Positions 31,251 through 40,502 are shown, counted from the stretch's first letter. The stretch: DNA of 42,506 nt from an uncultured Clostridia bacterium (GCA_944384515.1 CALWTU010000073.1:1-42506); one strand, 5' to 3'. The notes: a model not told the origin generated them from the letters alone. A program made the numbers and translations.

Positions 31251-31788
31251 TGTGATTAAACTCTCCTTTAGTCGGTATGATTTTCTTAATTCCCGCTTTC
31301 TCAAGCAGAAGATACAGCACGCTTGCGCTTACAATTCCGAAAGCGCCCTGAAGGCAGTTAGGTAAAATGCCTGCCGCGGCACCGATGCCGTACCTCATAA
31401 CGGTGTACTCGAAAACAAAATATGAGAGCACCATTATTACCTCTGCTGTCAATGAAGCGACGACGAGCGAAATTACACGGCGACCGTGAAAAGCTCTGAA
31501 CAGAATTTTTGATACATAATACGCCGCAAGAGCCATGAGCCCCTTAATAACAAATGTTGCAGGCGCATATATGGCATACCCCAAAAACAAATCTGAAAGC
31601 GAAGAGCCGACCGCTGCCGCAAGGGTACCCCAAACAGGTCCGAGCGTCAATGCGGATACAATGACAAAGCCGTCACCCAAATTAACATATCCGCCGGTGG
31701 GTGTCGGTATTGAAATTACAATCGTAGCAACAGTAATCAGCGCCGCCATCAAAGCACTCATCGCAATGAGTGCAGTTTTGTTTTTCAT
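31234..31788 (-). CDS. ECF transporter S component
   Basis: The 184-residue protein has about six hydrophobic segments and the S-component signature GYVNLGDGFVIVSALTLGP, followed by GSSLSDLFLGYAIYAPATFV. These small proteins bind a vitamin or related micronutrient and share an energising ECF module (EcfA, EcfA', EcfT) encoded elsewhere. It resembles the PF07155/PF12822 group, and the substrate cannot be read from sequence. A GAGGTGAT site precedes the start. It overlaps the next gene, so they are co-translated. Confidence 0.88.
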   Translation of the reverse strand: MKNKTALIAMSALMAALITVATIVISIPTPTGGYVNLGDGFVIVSALTLGPVWGTLAAAVGSSLSDLFLGYAIYAPATFVIKGLMALAAYYVSKILFRAFHGRRVISLVVASLTAEVIMVLSYFVFEYTVMRYGIGAAAGILPNCLQGAFGIVSASVLYLLLEKAGIKKIIPTKGEFNHNDREH

Positions 31789-31863
31789 TTTAAATCACCT
31801 CGAAATAAAGTTAATATTATATGTAATTGCCTTTGAGTTTTGCACTTAAAGCATTACGAAAAA

Positions 31864-33213
31864 TCAAATTACCTTGACACGGTCTATGCCGTAATAGCGG
31901 AAGATCTCTATTGTCTCCCTGTCTATTATCTCGCCGCATACGGCAATCGGTACGGCGGGCGGACAGGAGACATTTATCTCACAGAGTACTCTGCCCTGCG
32001 CCATAGACACGGGCAGATATTCTCCGGCAGAATATATTACTGAAGATGGCTTCATCCCTGCCTTCGGAATATGAAGTTTCGGCGGTGAGTCAATTATCGG
32101 CTCTCTGCCGCTTTTAAGAACGGTGATAAGTGCAGAGGAGAGTTTTAAAATCCAATCACGCTGCATACACTCACTGAGCATAAAGACGGTAAAATCACTG
32201 TCACAGAACTCAGCGACAATATTATATTCATCCTTTAATTTTTCTGCAAGTTCGAAGCCTGTAAATCCGCACGGCTTAGGCTTTACGGTCCATTTGAGCG
32301 GCTCATCGCCGATGAGTGAAATCCCGCTCTCCCTGAGTTTTTCTTTTTCTTCATCCAAAAAAAGCGCAAACTGCCCAAGTCTTTCGGAATATCCGTCAGC
32401 TATATATGCATTTGCCATATCCAACGACTCGAGGATAAGGTATGACGGACTCGTTGTTCCGAAGAGGGAAAGAGCCGTCTTTTGCATATCAAGAAGATAG
32501 GGTTTTATATCCTTACCCATATGGAAATATGCGCCGGGAGTCAACACGGGAAGCGTCTTATGCCCTGAATCCGCACACATATCGCATCCGAAATCGAGCG
32601 GATGCATTGACGGGGACAAAAACCTGAGGTATGCCCCATGGGCATTGTCGCACAGAAGTAAAACTCCCTCTTGTTTGCATATTTCCTTAATTCCGGATAA
32701 GTTCTGAATGCCGCCGAGATAGTCGGGCGTGGTGAGATAAAGTGCGGCGGGCTTGTACTTTGCTATTTCATCTCTGAGCGACTCGACAGATTTTATCGGA
32801 CAGCTGAGATATGAAGCCGTGTCGCCGGGAGTGAGCCATGCAACATCTATATCGAGTATCGCGGCGGCTGTAATAAAGGTCTTGTGCGCATTTCTTGCCG
32901 CCAATATCAGTTTGTTCTTACCCTCTCGCTCGGCATATACCTTTGTAAGATACAGCATGGCGCGTATAACATGCGAGGAGCCCTCGGTCGAATATGCAGT
33001 TTTTGCACTGCCGAAAAGAGATGCGGCAATCTCCTCGCTCTCTGCTATAATGCCGCTCGGACTGTAAAGATTGTCAGCACCTGAAATCTCCGTGATGTCC
33101 ATATTCTCTATGCCCAAAAAGCACCCGCCTTTATGCCCGGGCATATGCATTCTGAGAGCATTGCTGTCGCTGTATGCTCTGACAAAATCAATTATAGGTG
33201 TTCTGACTTTCAT
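31864..33213 (-). CDS. short Orn/Lys/Arg decarboxylase-family PLP enzyme
   Basis: The 449-residue protein has the family start LRMHMPGHKGG, then ITEISGADNLYSPSGII, a STEGSSHVIRAML segment and the PLP-lysine site CADSGHKTLPVLTPGA. It lacks the N-terminal wing domain of the large inducible enzymes, like the YaaO-type proteins of Bacillota. It could decarboxylate arginine, lysine or ornithine; the true substrate is unknown. A second family member (speA) is 7 kb away in a polyamine operon. This copy lies 38 nt after scfB and is probably co-transcribed with the SCIFF genes. Confidence 0.85.
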   Translation of the reverse strand: MKVRTPIIDFVRAYSDSNALRMHMPGHKGGCFLGIENMDITEISGADNLYSPSGIIAESEEIAASLFGSAKTAYSTEGSSHVIRAMLYLTKVYAEREGKNKLILAARNAHKTFITAAAILDIDVAWLTPGDTASYLSCPIKSVESLRDEIAKYKPAALYLTTPDYLGGIQNLSGIKEICKQEGVLLLCDNAHGAYLRFLSPSMHPLDFGCDMCADSGHKTLPVLTPGAYFHMGKDIKPYLLDMQKTALSLFGTTSPSYLILESLDMANAYIADGYSERLGQFALFLDEEKEKLRESGISLIGDEPLKWTVKPKPCGFTGFELAEKLKDEYNIVAEFCDSDFTVFMLSECMQRDWILKLSSALITVLKSGREPIIDSPPKLHIPKAGMKPSSVIYSAGEYLPVSMAQGRVLCEINVSCPPAVPIAVCGEIIDRETIEIFRYYGIDRVKVI

Positions 33214-33251
33214 AACTCATCCGCCTTAATTCAATATGGCATATGTAAAAT

Positions 33252-34652
33252 TCAGCTCTCACAGTTCTTCTTTCTGTCCAAAAGTTCGGTTGCGGCAACC
33301 GCAATCGCACACTCCATTCTCTTTTTGAAAAGCTCACAGCCGTACTTATATACGCCCTTTACACTGCCGGTTGAATGGAATGCATTTGCCGCACATCCGC
33401 CGGAGCAGTAAAGCTTCGCCCAACAGTCACGGCAGTCCTCTCTTGCGTAAACATTGCACTCCTTAAACTCGCACTGCTTTTCAAGATTCGTAACACCGTC
33501 CCAAATATTTCCGAGAGAGTAACTCTCCTCTCCTACAAACTGGTGGCACGGATAAAGCTCTCCCCACGGTGTGACAGCCATATACTCTGTGCCCGAGCCG
33601 CAGCCGGAAATTCTCTTGTAGATACACGGGCCGCCCTGAAGATCTATCATATAGTGATAGAATGTAAACGGATCCCCTGCTCTTCTCTTCTCTATCATAA
33701 GCTCTCCGAGCTTCTCATACTGACTGAGTATCAGCGGTAAGTCCTCTTTTGTAAGAGCGGAGGCGTCTGTCTCCGCACAGACAACAGGCTCCATACTAAG
33801 CTCTCTGAAACCAAGGTCGAGCATGGTTTTAATGTCCTCGAGAAAATCGGGATTTCTATGCGTGAAGGTACCGCGCATATAGTAATTTTTGCCCCCTCTT
33901 TTCTCAACAAGCTTCTGAAATTTCGGGACAATGGTGTCAAAGCTTCCCTTTCCGCTGTAATCTACTCTGAACCTGTCATGCACCTCTTTTCTTCCGTCAA
34001 GGCTGAGCACAACATTGCTCATTTCCCTGTTTGCAAAGTCAATTACATCATCGTCAATGAGCATACCGTTGGTTGTAAGGGTAAATCTGAAGTTCTTGTT
34101 CTTTTCCTTTTCAATGCTTCTTGCATACTTTACAAGGTCTTTTACAACACCGAAATTCATAAGCGGCTCGCCGCCGAAAAAGTCTACCTCAAGGTTGCGG
34201 CGTGTACCCGAATTTTCAACAAGAAAATCAAGCGCCCTCTTGCCGACCTCATAACTCATAAGTCCACGCTCGCCGTGGTATTTTCCCTGACTTGCAAAGC
34301 AGTACGAGCAGTTAAGATTACATACATGGGCAACATGAAGGCACAGCGCCTTGACAACGCCGCTTGTCTTTTCCTTGAGTTCACCCGCAATAGGCTCAAA
34401 CGAATCCTCAACAAAAAGTTTGCCTGCCTCCTTTAGCTGAGCCACCTGGTCATAGCACTCGGCAACATCTTCTCTTGTAACCGTCTCGCCCTTTGCAGAG
34501 AAGTCTGAGAAAACCTTGTCTACTATCTCATCTTTCGTATGCTCCGAGAACATACCTATAACATCATACGCAATATCGTCAACCAAATGCACAGAGCCCG
34601 AGCATATGTCAAGCACTATATTCAGTCCGTAAAGTTTATACTGATGAATCAT
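33252..34652 (-). CDS. scfB: SCIFF peptide maturase, radical SAM/SPASM enzyme
   Basis: This 466-residue enzyme forms thioether cross-links in the SCIFF peptide. An N-terminal RiPP-recognition-like region comes first (1-90). The radical SAM cluster motif CNLNCSYC is at Cys111, 115 and 118, with FFGGEPLMNF about 50 residues on. The C-terminal SPASM domain is cysteine-rich (GGPCIYKRISGCGSG, GELYPCHQF, CRDCWAKLYCSGGC). The length and the N-terminus MIHQYKLYGLNIVLDICSGS are typical of the family. It follows its substrate gene scfA by about 70 nt, with a terminator-like hairpin between them. Confidence 0.96.
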   Translation of the reverse strand: MIHQYKLYGLNIVLDICSGSVHLVDDIAYDVIGMFSEHTKDEIVDKVFSDFSAKGETVTREDVAECYDQVAQLKEAGKLFVEDSFEPIAGELKEKTSGVVKALCLHVAHVCNLNCSYCFASQGKYHGERGLMSYEVGKRALDFLVENSGTRRNLEVDFFGGEPLMNFGVVKDLVKYARSIEKEKNKNFRFTLTTNGMLIDDDVIDFANREMSNVVLSLDGRKEVHDRFRVDYSGKGSFDTIVPKFQKLVEKRGGKNYYMRGTFTHRNPDFLEDIKTMLDLGFRELSMEPVVCAETDASALTKEDLPLILSQYEKLGELMIEKRRAGDPFTFYHYMIDLQGGPCIYKRISGCGSGTEYMAVTPWGELYPCHQFVGEESYSLGNIWDGVTNLEKQCEFKECNVYAREDCRDCWAKLYCSGGCAANAFHSTGSVKGVYKYGCELFKKRMECAIAVAATELLDRKKNCES

Positions 34653-34681
34653 CTTTCTCTCCGAAATATGCCGTCAAAAAG

Positions 34682-34718
34682 AAAGGCGCGGAAGAAATCT
34701 CCAACCGCGTCCCATCAT
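34682..34718 (-). terminator. partial terminator between scfA and scfB
   Basis: On the minus strand, GACGCGG (34711-34705) pairs with CCGCGCC (34691-34685) with one mismatch, followed by TTTCTTTTT. It probably lets scfA be made in excess over scfB and the downstream genes. Confidence 0.6.
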
Positions 34719-34724
34719 CAGGCA

Positions 34725-34877
34725 TTATTTGCTTTCCTTTTTATTTTCGCACTTCTGATTTGCAATACCGCAGCTGGTCTTGCATGCTGACTGACAAGAT
34801 GTCTGGCACTCGCCGCATCCGCCGTTCTTTGCACTCTGGCAAAGATTCTTTGTTTCCAAAGTCTCAATATGTTTCAT
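34725..34877 (-). CDS. scfA: SCIFF ribosomal peptide precursor
   Basis: The 50-residue peptide starts at ATG 34877 with a GGAGG site; the longer frame runs through the promoter. It has the canonical SCIFF (six cysteines in forty-five) sequence: MKHIETLETKNLCQ leader, then CGECQTSCQSACKTSCGIAN. Cysteines lie at 13, 21, 24, 28, 32, 36 and 43, so seven in total. Neighbouring Thr residues (26, 34) are potential thioether acceptors. It is the substrate of ScfB. The physiological role of SCIFF in Clostridia is unknown. Confidence 0.97.
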   Translation of the reverse strand: MKHIETLETKNLCQSAKNGGCGECQTSCQSACKTSCGIANQKCENKKESK

Positions 34878-34911
34878 TATTAATCCTCCAATGAGTTTTT
34901 TAACATCTGTT

Positions 34912-34940
34912 ATTATATCACAATACAAAAAAATTGTCAA
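34912..34940 (-). promoter_or_regulatory. perfect promoter of the scf operon
   Basis: On the minus strand, TTGACA (34940-34935), a 17-nt spacer and TATAAT (34917-34912) with an upstream TG (extended -10), about 35 nt before scfA. Confidence 0.9.
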
Positions 34941-34996
34941 TATATAATATATATTTTTACAAAAAGCCTTAAACGCAAAAAAGTTGGTCAGAAAAG

Positions 34997-35025
34997 TTGA
35001 ATATTCAAAAAAGATGTGATATAAT
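34997..35025 (+). promoter_or_regulatory. promoter of the PanE-like gene
   Basis: TTGAAT (34997-35002), a 17-nt spacer and TATAAT (35020-35025) preceded by TG. It is divergent from the scf promoter. Confidence 0.75.
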
Positions 35026-35078
35026 CGGTTTTGTAATGTTTATTATTACCGACACTTTTCACAGGAGGAAATTTATAT

Positions 35079-36098
35079 ATGTTAAGATGTGCAATTTACG
35101 GCGCAGGGTCTCTGGGCACGGTGCTCGGCGCCTTTATGACAAAAAACGGAGCGGATGTAACTCTTATAAACCGAAACCGTGAGCATGTTGACGCACTGAA
35201 CAAAAACGGTGCGACGATTACCGGAAAAATAAAAATGAACCAGCCTGTAAAAGCCATACTGCCGCAAATGATGGATGGCAAATACGATGTGATAATACTG
35301 CTGACAAAGCAGCTGTACAACAAAGAAGTCGTAGAGCACCTTAAAAGCTTTCTTGCCGACGACGGCGTTTTGGTAACTTTGCAAAACGGTCTGCCCGAGC
35401 CGCAAATAGCCGAAATCTTAGGCGAAAACAGAACTATGGGATGCACCGTTGAATGGGGAGCTTCGATGACCGAGCCCGGTGTATGCGAGCTGACAAGCGA
35501 ACCTGACAGTCTGTCCTTCCATATGGGAAGAATGGAGGGTATCAGCGACGAGCAGTTTAACAAGGTAAAGGGTCTGCTTGAACTTATGTGCCCGGTACAT
35601 GAAGAAAAAAATCTTATCGGAGCACGCTGGTCAAAGCTGCTTATAAACGCTACATTCTCAGGTCTTGGAACGGTTATGGGCGGAGTATTCGGAGATGTAT
35701 GCGATAGCTCTAAGGCGAGAGAGGTTGCCGTAAGGCTTATGAAAGAGGTAATAGATGTCGGAACAGCGGCAAATGTGGAGTTTGCGCCTGTGCAGGGCAA
35801 ACAGATAACAAAACTCTTCTATTACAAGTCTCCTATAAAGAAATTTATTGCAAAATCCCTTATTCCGATAGCGATGAAAAAGCACAGAAGCATTGAGCCG
35901 TCAATGCTCCAGGATCTGAAAAAGGGCAAGCCCACCGAGATTGACGCAATAAACGGCGTTGTTTGCGAATGGGGCAAAAAGGTCGGCGTTGCGACACCGA
36001 TAAACGACAAGGTTGTTGAAATTGTCAAAATGTGCGAGAAAGGCATTATTACCCCCGCTAAGGAAAACATAAATATGTTTGACAGTTTGATAAAATAA
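35079..36098 (+). CDS. 2-dehydropantoate 2-reductase family protein (PanE/ApbA-like)
   Basis: The 339-residue protein begins with the NADP-binding MLRCAIYGAGSLGTVLGAFM and has the family pattern VTLINRNREHVDALNKNG, VIILLTKQLYN, VLVTLQNGLPEP. The catalytic lysine region is RWSKLLINATFSGLG, and the C-terminal helical domain ends DAINGVVCEWGKKVGVATPIN. Members reduce ketopantoate for coenzyme A synthesis, but many paralogues reduce other 2-keto acids. No panB or panC is nearby, so the pantothenate role is uncertain. An AGGAGG site precedes ATG 35079. It is a single-gene unit. Confidence 0.9.
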   Translation: MLRCAIYGAGSLGTVLGAFMTKNGADVTLINRNREHVDALNKNGATITGKIKMNQPVKAILPQMMDGKYDVIILLTKQLYNKEVVEHLKSFLADDGVLVTLQNGLPEPQIAEILGENRTMGCTVEWGASMTEPGVCELTSEPDSLSFHMGRMEGISDEQFNKVKGLLELMCPVHEEKNLIGARWSKLLINATFSGLGTVMGGVFGDVCDSSKAREVAVRLMKEVIDVGTAANVEFAPVQGKQITKLFYYKSPIKKFIAKSLIPIAMKKHRSIEPSMLQDLKKGKPTEIDAINGVVCEWGKKVGVATPINDKVVEIVKMCEKGIITPAKENINMFDSLIK

Positions 36099-36171
36099 CA
36101 AGAAACTCAACACGGTGGCGGGCTTAAGCTTCAAACTGCCTCCCCGTTGAATATTACCCGTTGGGATGACA

Positions 36172-36225
36172 AAAAGGATAATTTTCAGTACTTTAATTAT
36201 GCTGAAAATTATCCTTTTGTTTTTT
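36172..36225. terminator. strong bidirectional terminator
   Basis: A perfect 17-bp stem (36172-36188 with 36202-36218) with A and T flanks lies between the convergent PanE-like gene and nspC. Confidence 0.9.
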
Positions 36226-36306
36226 GAGTACGAATTAATACACGCACCCTCACGGATCTATAAATTTTACATACGGGTTGAGGTATTCAATGCCGTTTGC
36301 GGATTT

Positions 36307-37509
36307 TTATTTTTTACTGCCCAGACGGCTTTTAAAGTCGTCATAGCCGAAGTTTGTAAGGCGTGTAAACTCACCGTTTACATCACGCTTATATATATCC
36401 GGCAGAGGCATTCCGTTAAAAGTATTGTTTTTGCAGGTGGTATATATTGCCATGTCCCCGAAAATCACCCTGTCTCCGACTCTCAGCGGCTCGTCAAACG
36501 AATAATCTCCTATAACATCTCCGCTAAGGCATGTAGGGCCTGCAAGGCGGTATGTATTGTATTTAACCCCGGCATTATCCGCCAAAAGCAGAGGAGGTGT
36601 ATAAGGCATCTCTATTACATCCGGCATATGGCACGCCGCACTTGTATCAAGTATAGCAATATTATACCTGTCGTTTTTAACAATATCAAGAACACTGCTG
36701 ACAAGGAATCCCGCATTCAGCGCAACCGCCTCGCCCGGCTCAAGATAAACCACAAGATTATACTTTTCCTGAAAAAGTCTGATACAGCTCTTCAGAGTTT
36801 TGATGTCGTAATCCTCCCGTGTTATGTGGTGGCCGCCGCCCATATTGATCCACTTCATTCTCGGGAGAATATCCGAAAAGTTTGCCTCTACAGCACAGAG
36901 TGTTGTCTCAAGATCATCCGAATTCTGCTCGCAGAGCGTATGAAAATGTATTCCGTCAAGCAAACTCAATGTCTCACTGTCCATGCCTGCGTCCCACTCC
37001 TGCCGTGTAACGCCGAGCCTGCTGCCCGGAGCGCAGGGATCGTATATCTCATGTCCTGTTTGAGTTGAACACTGCGGGTTTATTCTAAGCCCAAGGCTCT
37101 TTCCCTCGCTTTTTGCACGGGGACCGTATTTTTTGAGCTGATATATCGAGTTGAAAACTATATGGTCGGCATATTTGAGTATCTCGCAAAACTCATCCTC
37201 ACGGTATGCGGCAGAGAAAACATGCACCTCTCTGTCTCCCATCTCCTCCCGTCCGAGCCTTGCTTCAAAGACGCCGCTCGCTTCGGTACCGCTCAGATAC
37301 TGCTTTATCAAAGGGTAAAAATCATAATTTGAAAAAGCCTTTTGTGCAAGGAGTATCCTGCACCCCGTGTCAACTATTACAGAATTCAGTATCTGTAAAT
37401 TCTTAATAAGCCTCGCCTCATCTATCACATACGCAGGTGTGGGAATGGAGGTAAAATCACTGCGCAGTATACCGATAAACTGAGGGCGGAAATCAACCTT
37501 CTCCCTCAT
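36307..37509 (-). CDS. nspC: carboxynorspermidine/carboxyspermidine decarboxylase
   Basis: NspC is a PLP enzyme of the alanine-racemase fold that decarboxylates carboxyspermidine to spermidine (or the nor-form). The 400-residue protein has PTPAYVIDEARLIKNL, the PLP lysine in LLAQKAFS (Lys57), DGIHFHTLCEQN, WINMGGGHHIT, YLEPGEAVALNAG and the C-terminal AGPTCLSGDVIGDY. It overlaps the stop of the preceding dehydrogenase gene by one base and lacks its own clear ribosome binding site, so it depends on coupling. It is the last gene of the polyamine operon. Confidence 0.95.
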   Translation of the reverse strand: MREKVDFRPQFIGILRSDFTSIPTPAYVIDEARLIKNLQILNSVIVDTGCRILLAQKAFSNYDFYPLIKQYLSGTEASGVFEARLGREEMGDREVHVFSAAYREDEFCEILKYADHIVFNSIYQLKKYGPRAKSEGKSLGLRINPQCSTQTGHEIYDPCAPGSRLGVTRQEWDAGMDSETLSLLDGIHFHTLCEQNSDDLETTLCAVEANFSDILPRMKWINMGGGHHITREDYDIKTLKSCIRLFQEKYNLVVYLEPGEAVALNAGFLVSSVLDIVKNDRYNIAILDTSAACHMPDVIEMPYTPPLLLADNAGVKYNTYRLAGPTCLSGDVIGDYSFDEPLRVGDRVIFGDMAIYTTCKNNTFNGMPLPDIYKRDVNGEFTRLTNFGYDDFKSRLGSKK

Positions 37510-38768
37510 CAGTCAACAAGTGTGGGGTTAAAGCTTTCCTGATAAGGAAGTCCGTATTTGCTAAGTGCGTCAAGGAACGGATCCGGATCAAACTCTTCAA
37601 CAGTATAAACGCCCTTCTTATCCCACTTTCCCGTAAGGAGCATAAGAGCTCCGCACATTGCAGGAACGCCTGTCGTATAGCTGATAGCCTGGCTCTCAAC
37701 CTCACGGTAGCACTCCTGGTGGTCGCAAATATTGTAGATATAATAGTTTCTCTTCTCGCCGTTCTTCTCGCCCGTGAATATGCATCCGATATTGGTCTTG
37801 CCATGAGTTCTCGGTCCGAGACTTGCCGGGTCGGGCAAAAGTGCTTTTAAGAACTTAATCGGAACTATCTCATGTCCCTCAAAGTTTATCGGAGTAGTCG
37901 AGAGCATACCGACATTCTCAAGACATCTCATATGAGTGAGATAGCTCTGACCGAATGTCATAAAGAAACGAATTCTCTTGACCTCGGGAAGATTTTGTGC
38001 AAGAGACTCTATCTCCTCATGGTGCAAAAGATACATATCCTTGTCTCCGACACCGTCAAAATTGTATTCACGCTTAATGCTCATCGGAGGGATCTCCACC
38101 CAATGTCCGTCCTCCCAATAACTGCCCATTGCGGAAACCTCTCTGAGGTTTACCTCGGGGTTAAAGTTTGTCGCAAAGGGGTATCCGTGGTCGCCGCCGT
38201 TGCAGTCAAGAATATCAATTGTATCTATTTTATCGAAATAGTGCTTCTTTGCATATGCGCAGTATGCCTGTGTTACACCAGGATCAAATCCGCATCCGAG
38301 CAGTGCAACAAGTCCTGCACGCTGAAACTTCTCACGGTATGCCCACTGCCAGCTGTAATCAAAATATGCGGTAAAGCCTTTCTCCTTACAGCGCTTCTCA
38401 TATATCTTGCGCCACTCGGGATCATCTGTATCCTCGGGCTCATAATTTGCGGTATCCATATAGTTTACTCCGCATTTGAGACAAGCGTCCATAATTGTAA
38501 GATCCTGATAAGGAAGCGCTATATTCATGACAAGATCAGGCTTATAGGAATTGATAAGCTCGCAAATCTCATCTACATTATCAGCATTAAGCTGTGCTGT
38601 GGTTATTTTTGTGTTTGTTTTGCCCTGAAGTGAGTCCTTCAAAGCGTCGCACTTTGATTTTGTCCTGCTGGCTATGCAAAGCTCGCTGAAAACCTCGCTC
38701 ACCTGACAGCATTTTCTGATTGCAACGGACGCAACTCCTCCGCATCCGATAACTAAAACTCTACTCAT
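37509..38768 (-). CDS. carboxynorspermidine/carboxyspermidine dehydrogenase (saccharopine dehydrogenase-like)
   Basis: The 419-residue enzyme begins with the NADP-binding SRVLVIGCGGVASVAIRKC and contains VNMDTANYEP-type and LLGCGFDPGVTQAYCAYA motifs typical of the Lys1-like carboxynorspermidine synthase group, with a TFGQSYLTHMRCLENVG segment later. It condenses a diamine (putrescine or diaminopropane) with aspartate semialdehyde and reduces the product to the carboxy-polyamine. Pairing with nspC confirms this over lysine metabolism. With speA and speB upstream the likely diamine is putrescine. It begins 15 nt after speB. Confidence 0.93.
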   Translation of the reverse strand: MSRVLVIGCGGVASVAIRKCCQVSEVFSELCIASRTKSKCDALKDSLQGKTNTKITTAQLNADNVDEICELINSYKPDLVMNIALPYQDLTIMDACLKCGVNYMDTANYEPEDTDDPEWRKIYEKRCKEKGFTAYFDYSWQWAYREKFQRAGLVALLGCGFDPGVTQAYCAYAKKHYFDKIDTIDILDCNGGDHGYPFATNFNPEVNLREVSAMGSYWEDGHWVEIPPMSIKREYNFDGVGDKDMYLLHHEEIESLAQNLPEVKRIRFFMTFGQSYLTHMRCLENVGMLSTTPINFEGHEIVPIKFLKALLPDPASLGPRTHGKTNIGCIFTGEKNGEKRNYYIYNICDHQECYREVESQAISYTTGVPAMCGALMLLTGKWDKKGVYTVEEFDPDPFLDALSKYGLPYQESFNPTLVD

Positions 38769-38783
38769 ATTACCCTCCGATAA

Positions 38784-39638
38784 TTACTTATTTAACGCTA
38801 ATATCAATTCGCGAAGAACTTTGCAAGCGGTTGCAGTGGACGCACCGCTTGCGTCAAGCATAGGTGCAAGCTCGTTTATATCCGCACCTACAATATTACA
38901 TTGAGAGACCTCAATAATTGCACCGAGAAGCTCCCTGAAAGTCACTCCCCCCGCCTCAGGCGTACCCGTGCCGGGAAAAACAGAGGAGTCAAGGCAGTCA
39001 AGGTCAATGGTAAAATATACGGGAACATTTTTCTGACAAAGCTCCGAAACGACCTCTTTCAGCCCGTCAAAACCAAACGGGTGCATATCCGTGTGCTCTT
39101 TTGCAAAGAGAAACTCTTCCCTGTCTGCGCTCCTTATGCAGAACTGATGTATCCTTCCGTCGCCCATCAGGTCATGACTGCGCCGCATTACTGCGGCGTG
39201 ACTGAGCCTTGCGCCGAGGTAATCGTCTCTTAGATCGGCGTGCGCATCAAAATGTATGATGTGCATATCCGGATATTTACGAAGCACCGCACGCACAGCA
39301 CCCAAGGTCACCAGATGCTCGCCGCCGATAAGAAGCGGCAGTTTTCCGAAGGAGAGTATCTGCTCCGCCCTTGCCTCTATATCAGAAAGCGCACTTTCCG
39401 CACTGCCGAAACAGAGCTCAAGGTCTCCGCTGTCAAAAGTATTGTAATCTGTCAAATCCTTGTCCTGATAAAGACTGTATGTCTCAATTCCGTAAGACTC
39501 GTGGCGTATTGCGCTGCTGCCGAACCTCGCACCAGGCCTGTAACTCGTTGTGGAATCAAACGGCGCTCCGAAAAGGACTATATCCGCCTTCTCAAACTCA
39601 CAGTCGCAACCGATAAAATTTTCTACATTTCTTTTCAT
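38784..39638 (-). CDS. speB: agmatinase-family ureohydrolase
   Basis: The 284-residue arginase-fold protein has the two-manganese site: GGEHLVTLGAVRAV, HFDAHADLRDDY and YFTIDLDCLDSSVFPGTGTP. These, and the PFDSTTSYRPGARFG start, are typical of bacterial agmatinases, which hydrolyse agmatine to putrescine and urea. The gene overlaps speE by 4 nt. It could also hydrolyse aminopropylagmatine, as in Thermus, given the adjacent speE. Confidence 0.93.
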   Translation of the reverse strand: MKRNVENFIGCDCEFEKADIVLFGAPFDSTTSYRPGARFGSSAIRHESYGIETYSLYQDKDLTDYNTFDSGDLELCFGSAESALSDIEARAEQILSFGKLPLLIGGEHLVTLGAVRAVLRKYPDMHIIHFDAHADLRDDYLGARLSHAAVMRRSHDLMGDGRIHQFCIRSADREEFLFAKEHTDMHPFGFDGLKEVVSELCQKNVPVYFTIDLDCLDSSVFPGTGTPEAGGVTFRELLGAIIEVSQCNIVGADINELAPMLDASGASTATACKVLRELILALNK

Positions 39639-40489
39639 TTCTCAACCTCCACAAGCATTCTCTCAAGAAAGGCGGGCAGATAAAATGCTCCGATATGCAG
39701 TTTTGTAGTATAATAATCGGTTTTCAAATGCCTTGATAACCATTTTTCCGCATTCATATCATCTATCGGATGATATTTTTTGCTCGCAAATCCAAAGAGC
39801 CAATATCCTGCGGCATATGTAGGAATATGTGCCTGATAAACACGGCTTATCGGAAATGTGCTGACAATCCTCTTGTGACTGCGCTGCATCGCCTCCGCAT
39901 CATGTCTGTAAAACGGACTGCCCTGCTGATTTACCATAATACCGTCCTCGCGCAGAGCGTTATAGCATATTCCGTAAAACTCTCTTGTAAAGTATCCCTC
40001 AGACGGTCCGAACGGGTCCGGAGAGTCAACGACTATAAGGTCATACTCATTCATTTTTCTTCTTATAAACCTGAGAGCATTGTCATAGTATATATGCACT
40101 CTGCTGTCGTCAAGCCTGCTGGCGTTTTCCGGCAGATATGTACGGCACACATCAACAACCATCGGGTCCATCTCAACAAGGTCAATGCGCTCGATACTGT
40201 CATACCTTGCAAGCTCCCTTACAACACCGCCGTCCCCCGCTCCTATCACAAGCACATCCCTTACATTCGGATGCACAGACATCGGCACATGTGTTATCAT
40301 CTCGTCATATATAAATTCGTCACGCTCAGTCAGCAGGACATTTCCGTCCAAGGTCAAAACTCTGCCGAACTCATCCGTCTCAAAAATATCTATCTGCTGA
40401 TACTCACTCTTCTTTGAAAAGAGATGACGGTTTACCCTGATACTGTGTTTGACATCAGGCGCGTGAAACTCACTGAACCATAAATCCAA
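39635..40489 (-). CDS. speE: spermidine synthase (aminopropyltransferase)
   Basis: The 284-residue protein has the SpeE hallmarks: LTLDGNVLLTERDEFIYDEM, VLVIGAGDGGVVREL, VEMDPMVVDVCRTYLP and IVVDSPDPFGPSEGYF. It transfers an aminopropyl group from decarboxylated S-adenosylmethionine to putrescine (or agmatine). The donor requires SpeD, which is not encoded in this window. Its place in the same operon as the carboxyspermidine enzymes is notable, since both routes give spermidine. It starts 13 nt after speA. Confidence 0.95.
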   Translation of the reverse strand: MDLWFSEFHAPDVKHSIRVNRHLFSKKSEYQQIDIFETDEFGRVLTLDGNVLLTERDEFIYDEMITHVPMSVHPNVRDVLVIGAGDGGVVRELARYDSIERIDLVEMDPMVVDVCRTYLPENASRLDDSRVHIYYDNALRFIRRKMNEYDLIVVDSPDPFGPSEGYFTREFYGICYNALREDGIMVNQQGSPFYRHDAEAMQRSHKRIVSTFPISRVYQAHIPTYAAGYWLFGFASKKYHPIDDMNAEKWLSRHLKTDYYTTKLHIGAFYLPAFLERMLVEVEK

Positions 40490-40502
40490 ATTCTACCCCT
40501 CC

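Noticed and set aside
36166-37068. 300-residue plus-strand open frame
   Set aside because: It lies antisense to nspC, whose protein matches a known family over its whole length. The frame has no ribosome binding site and its composition is not protein-like.
37872-38633. 253-residue plus-strand open frame
   Set aside because: It is a shadow of the carboxyspermidine dehydrogenase gene on the other strand.
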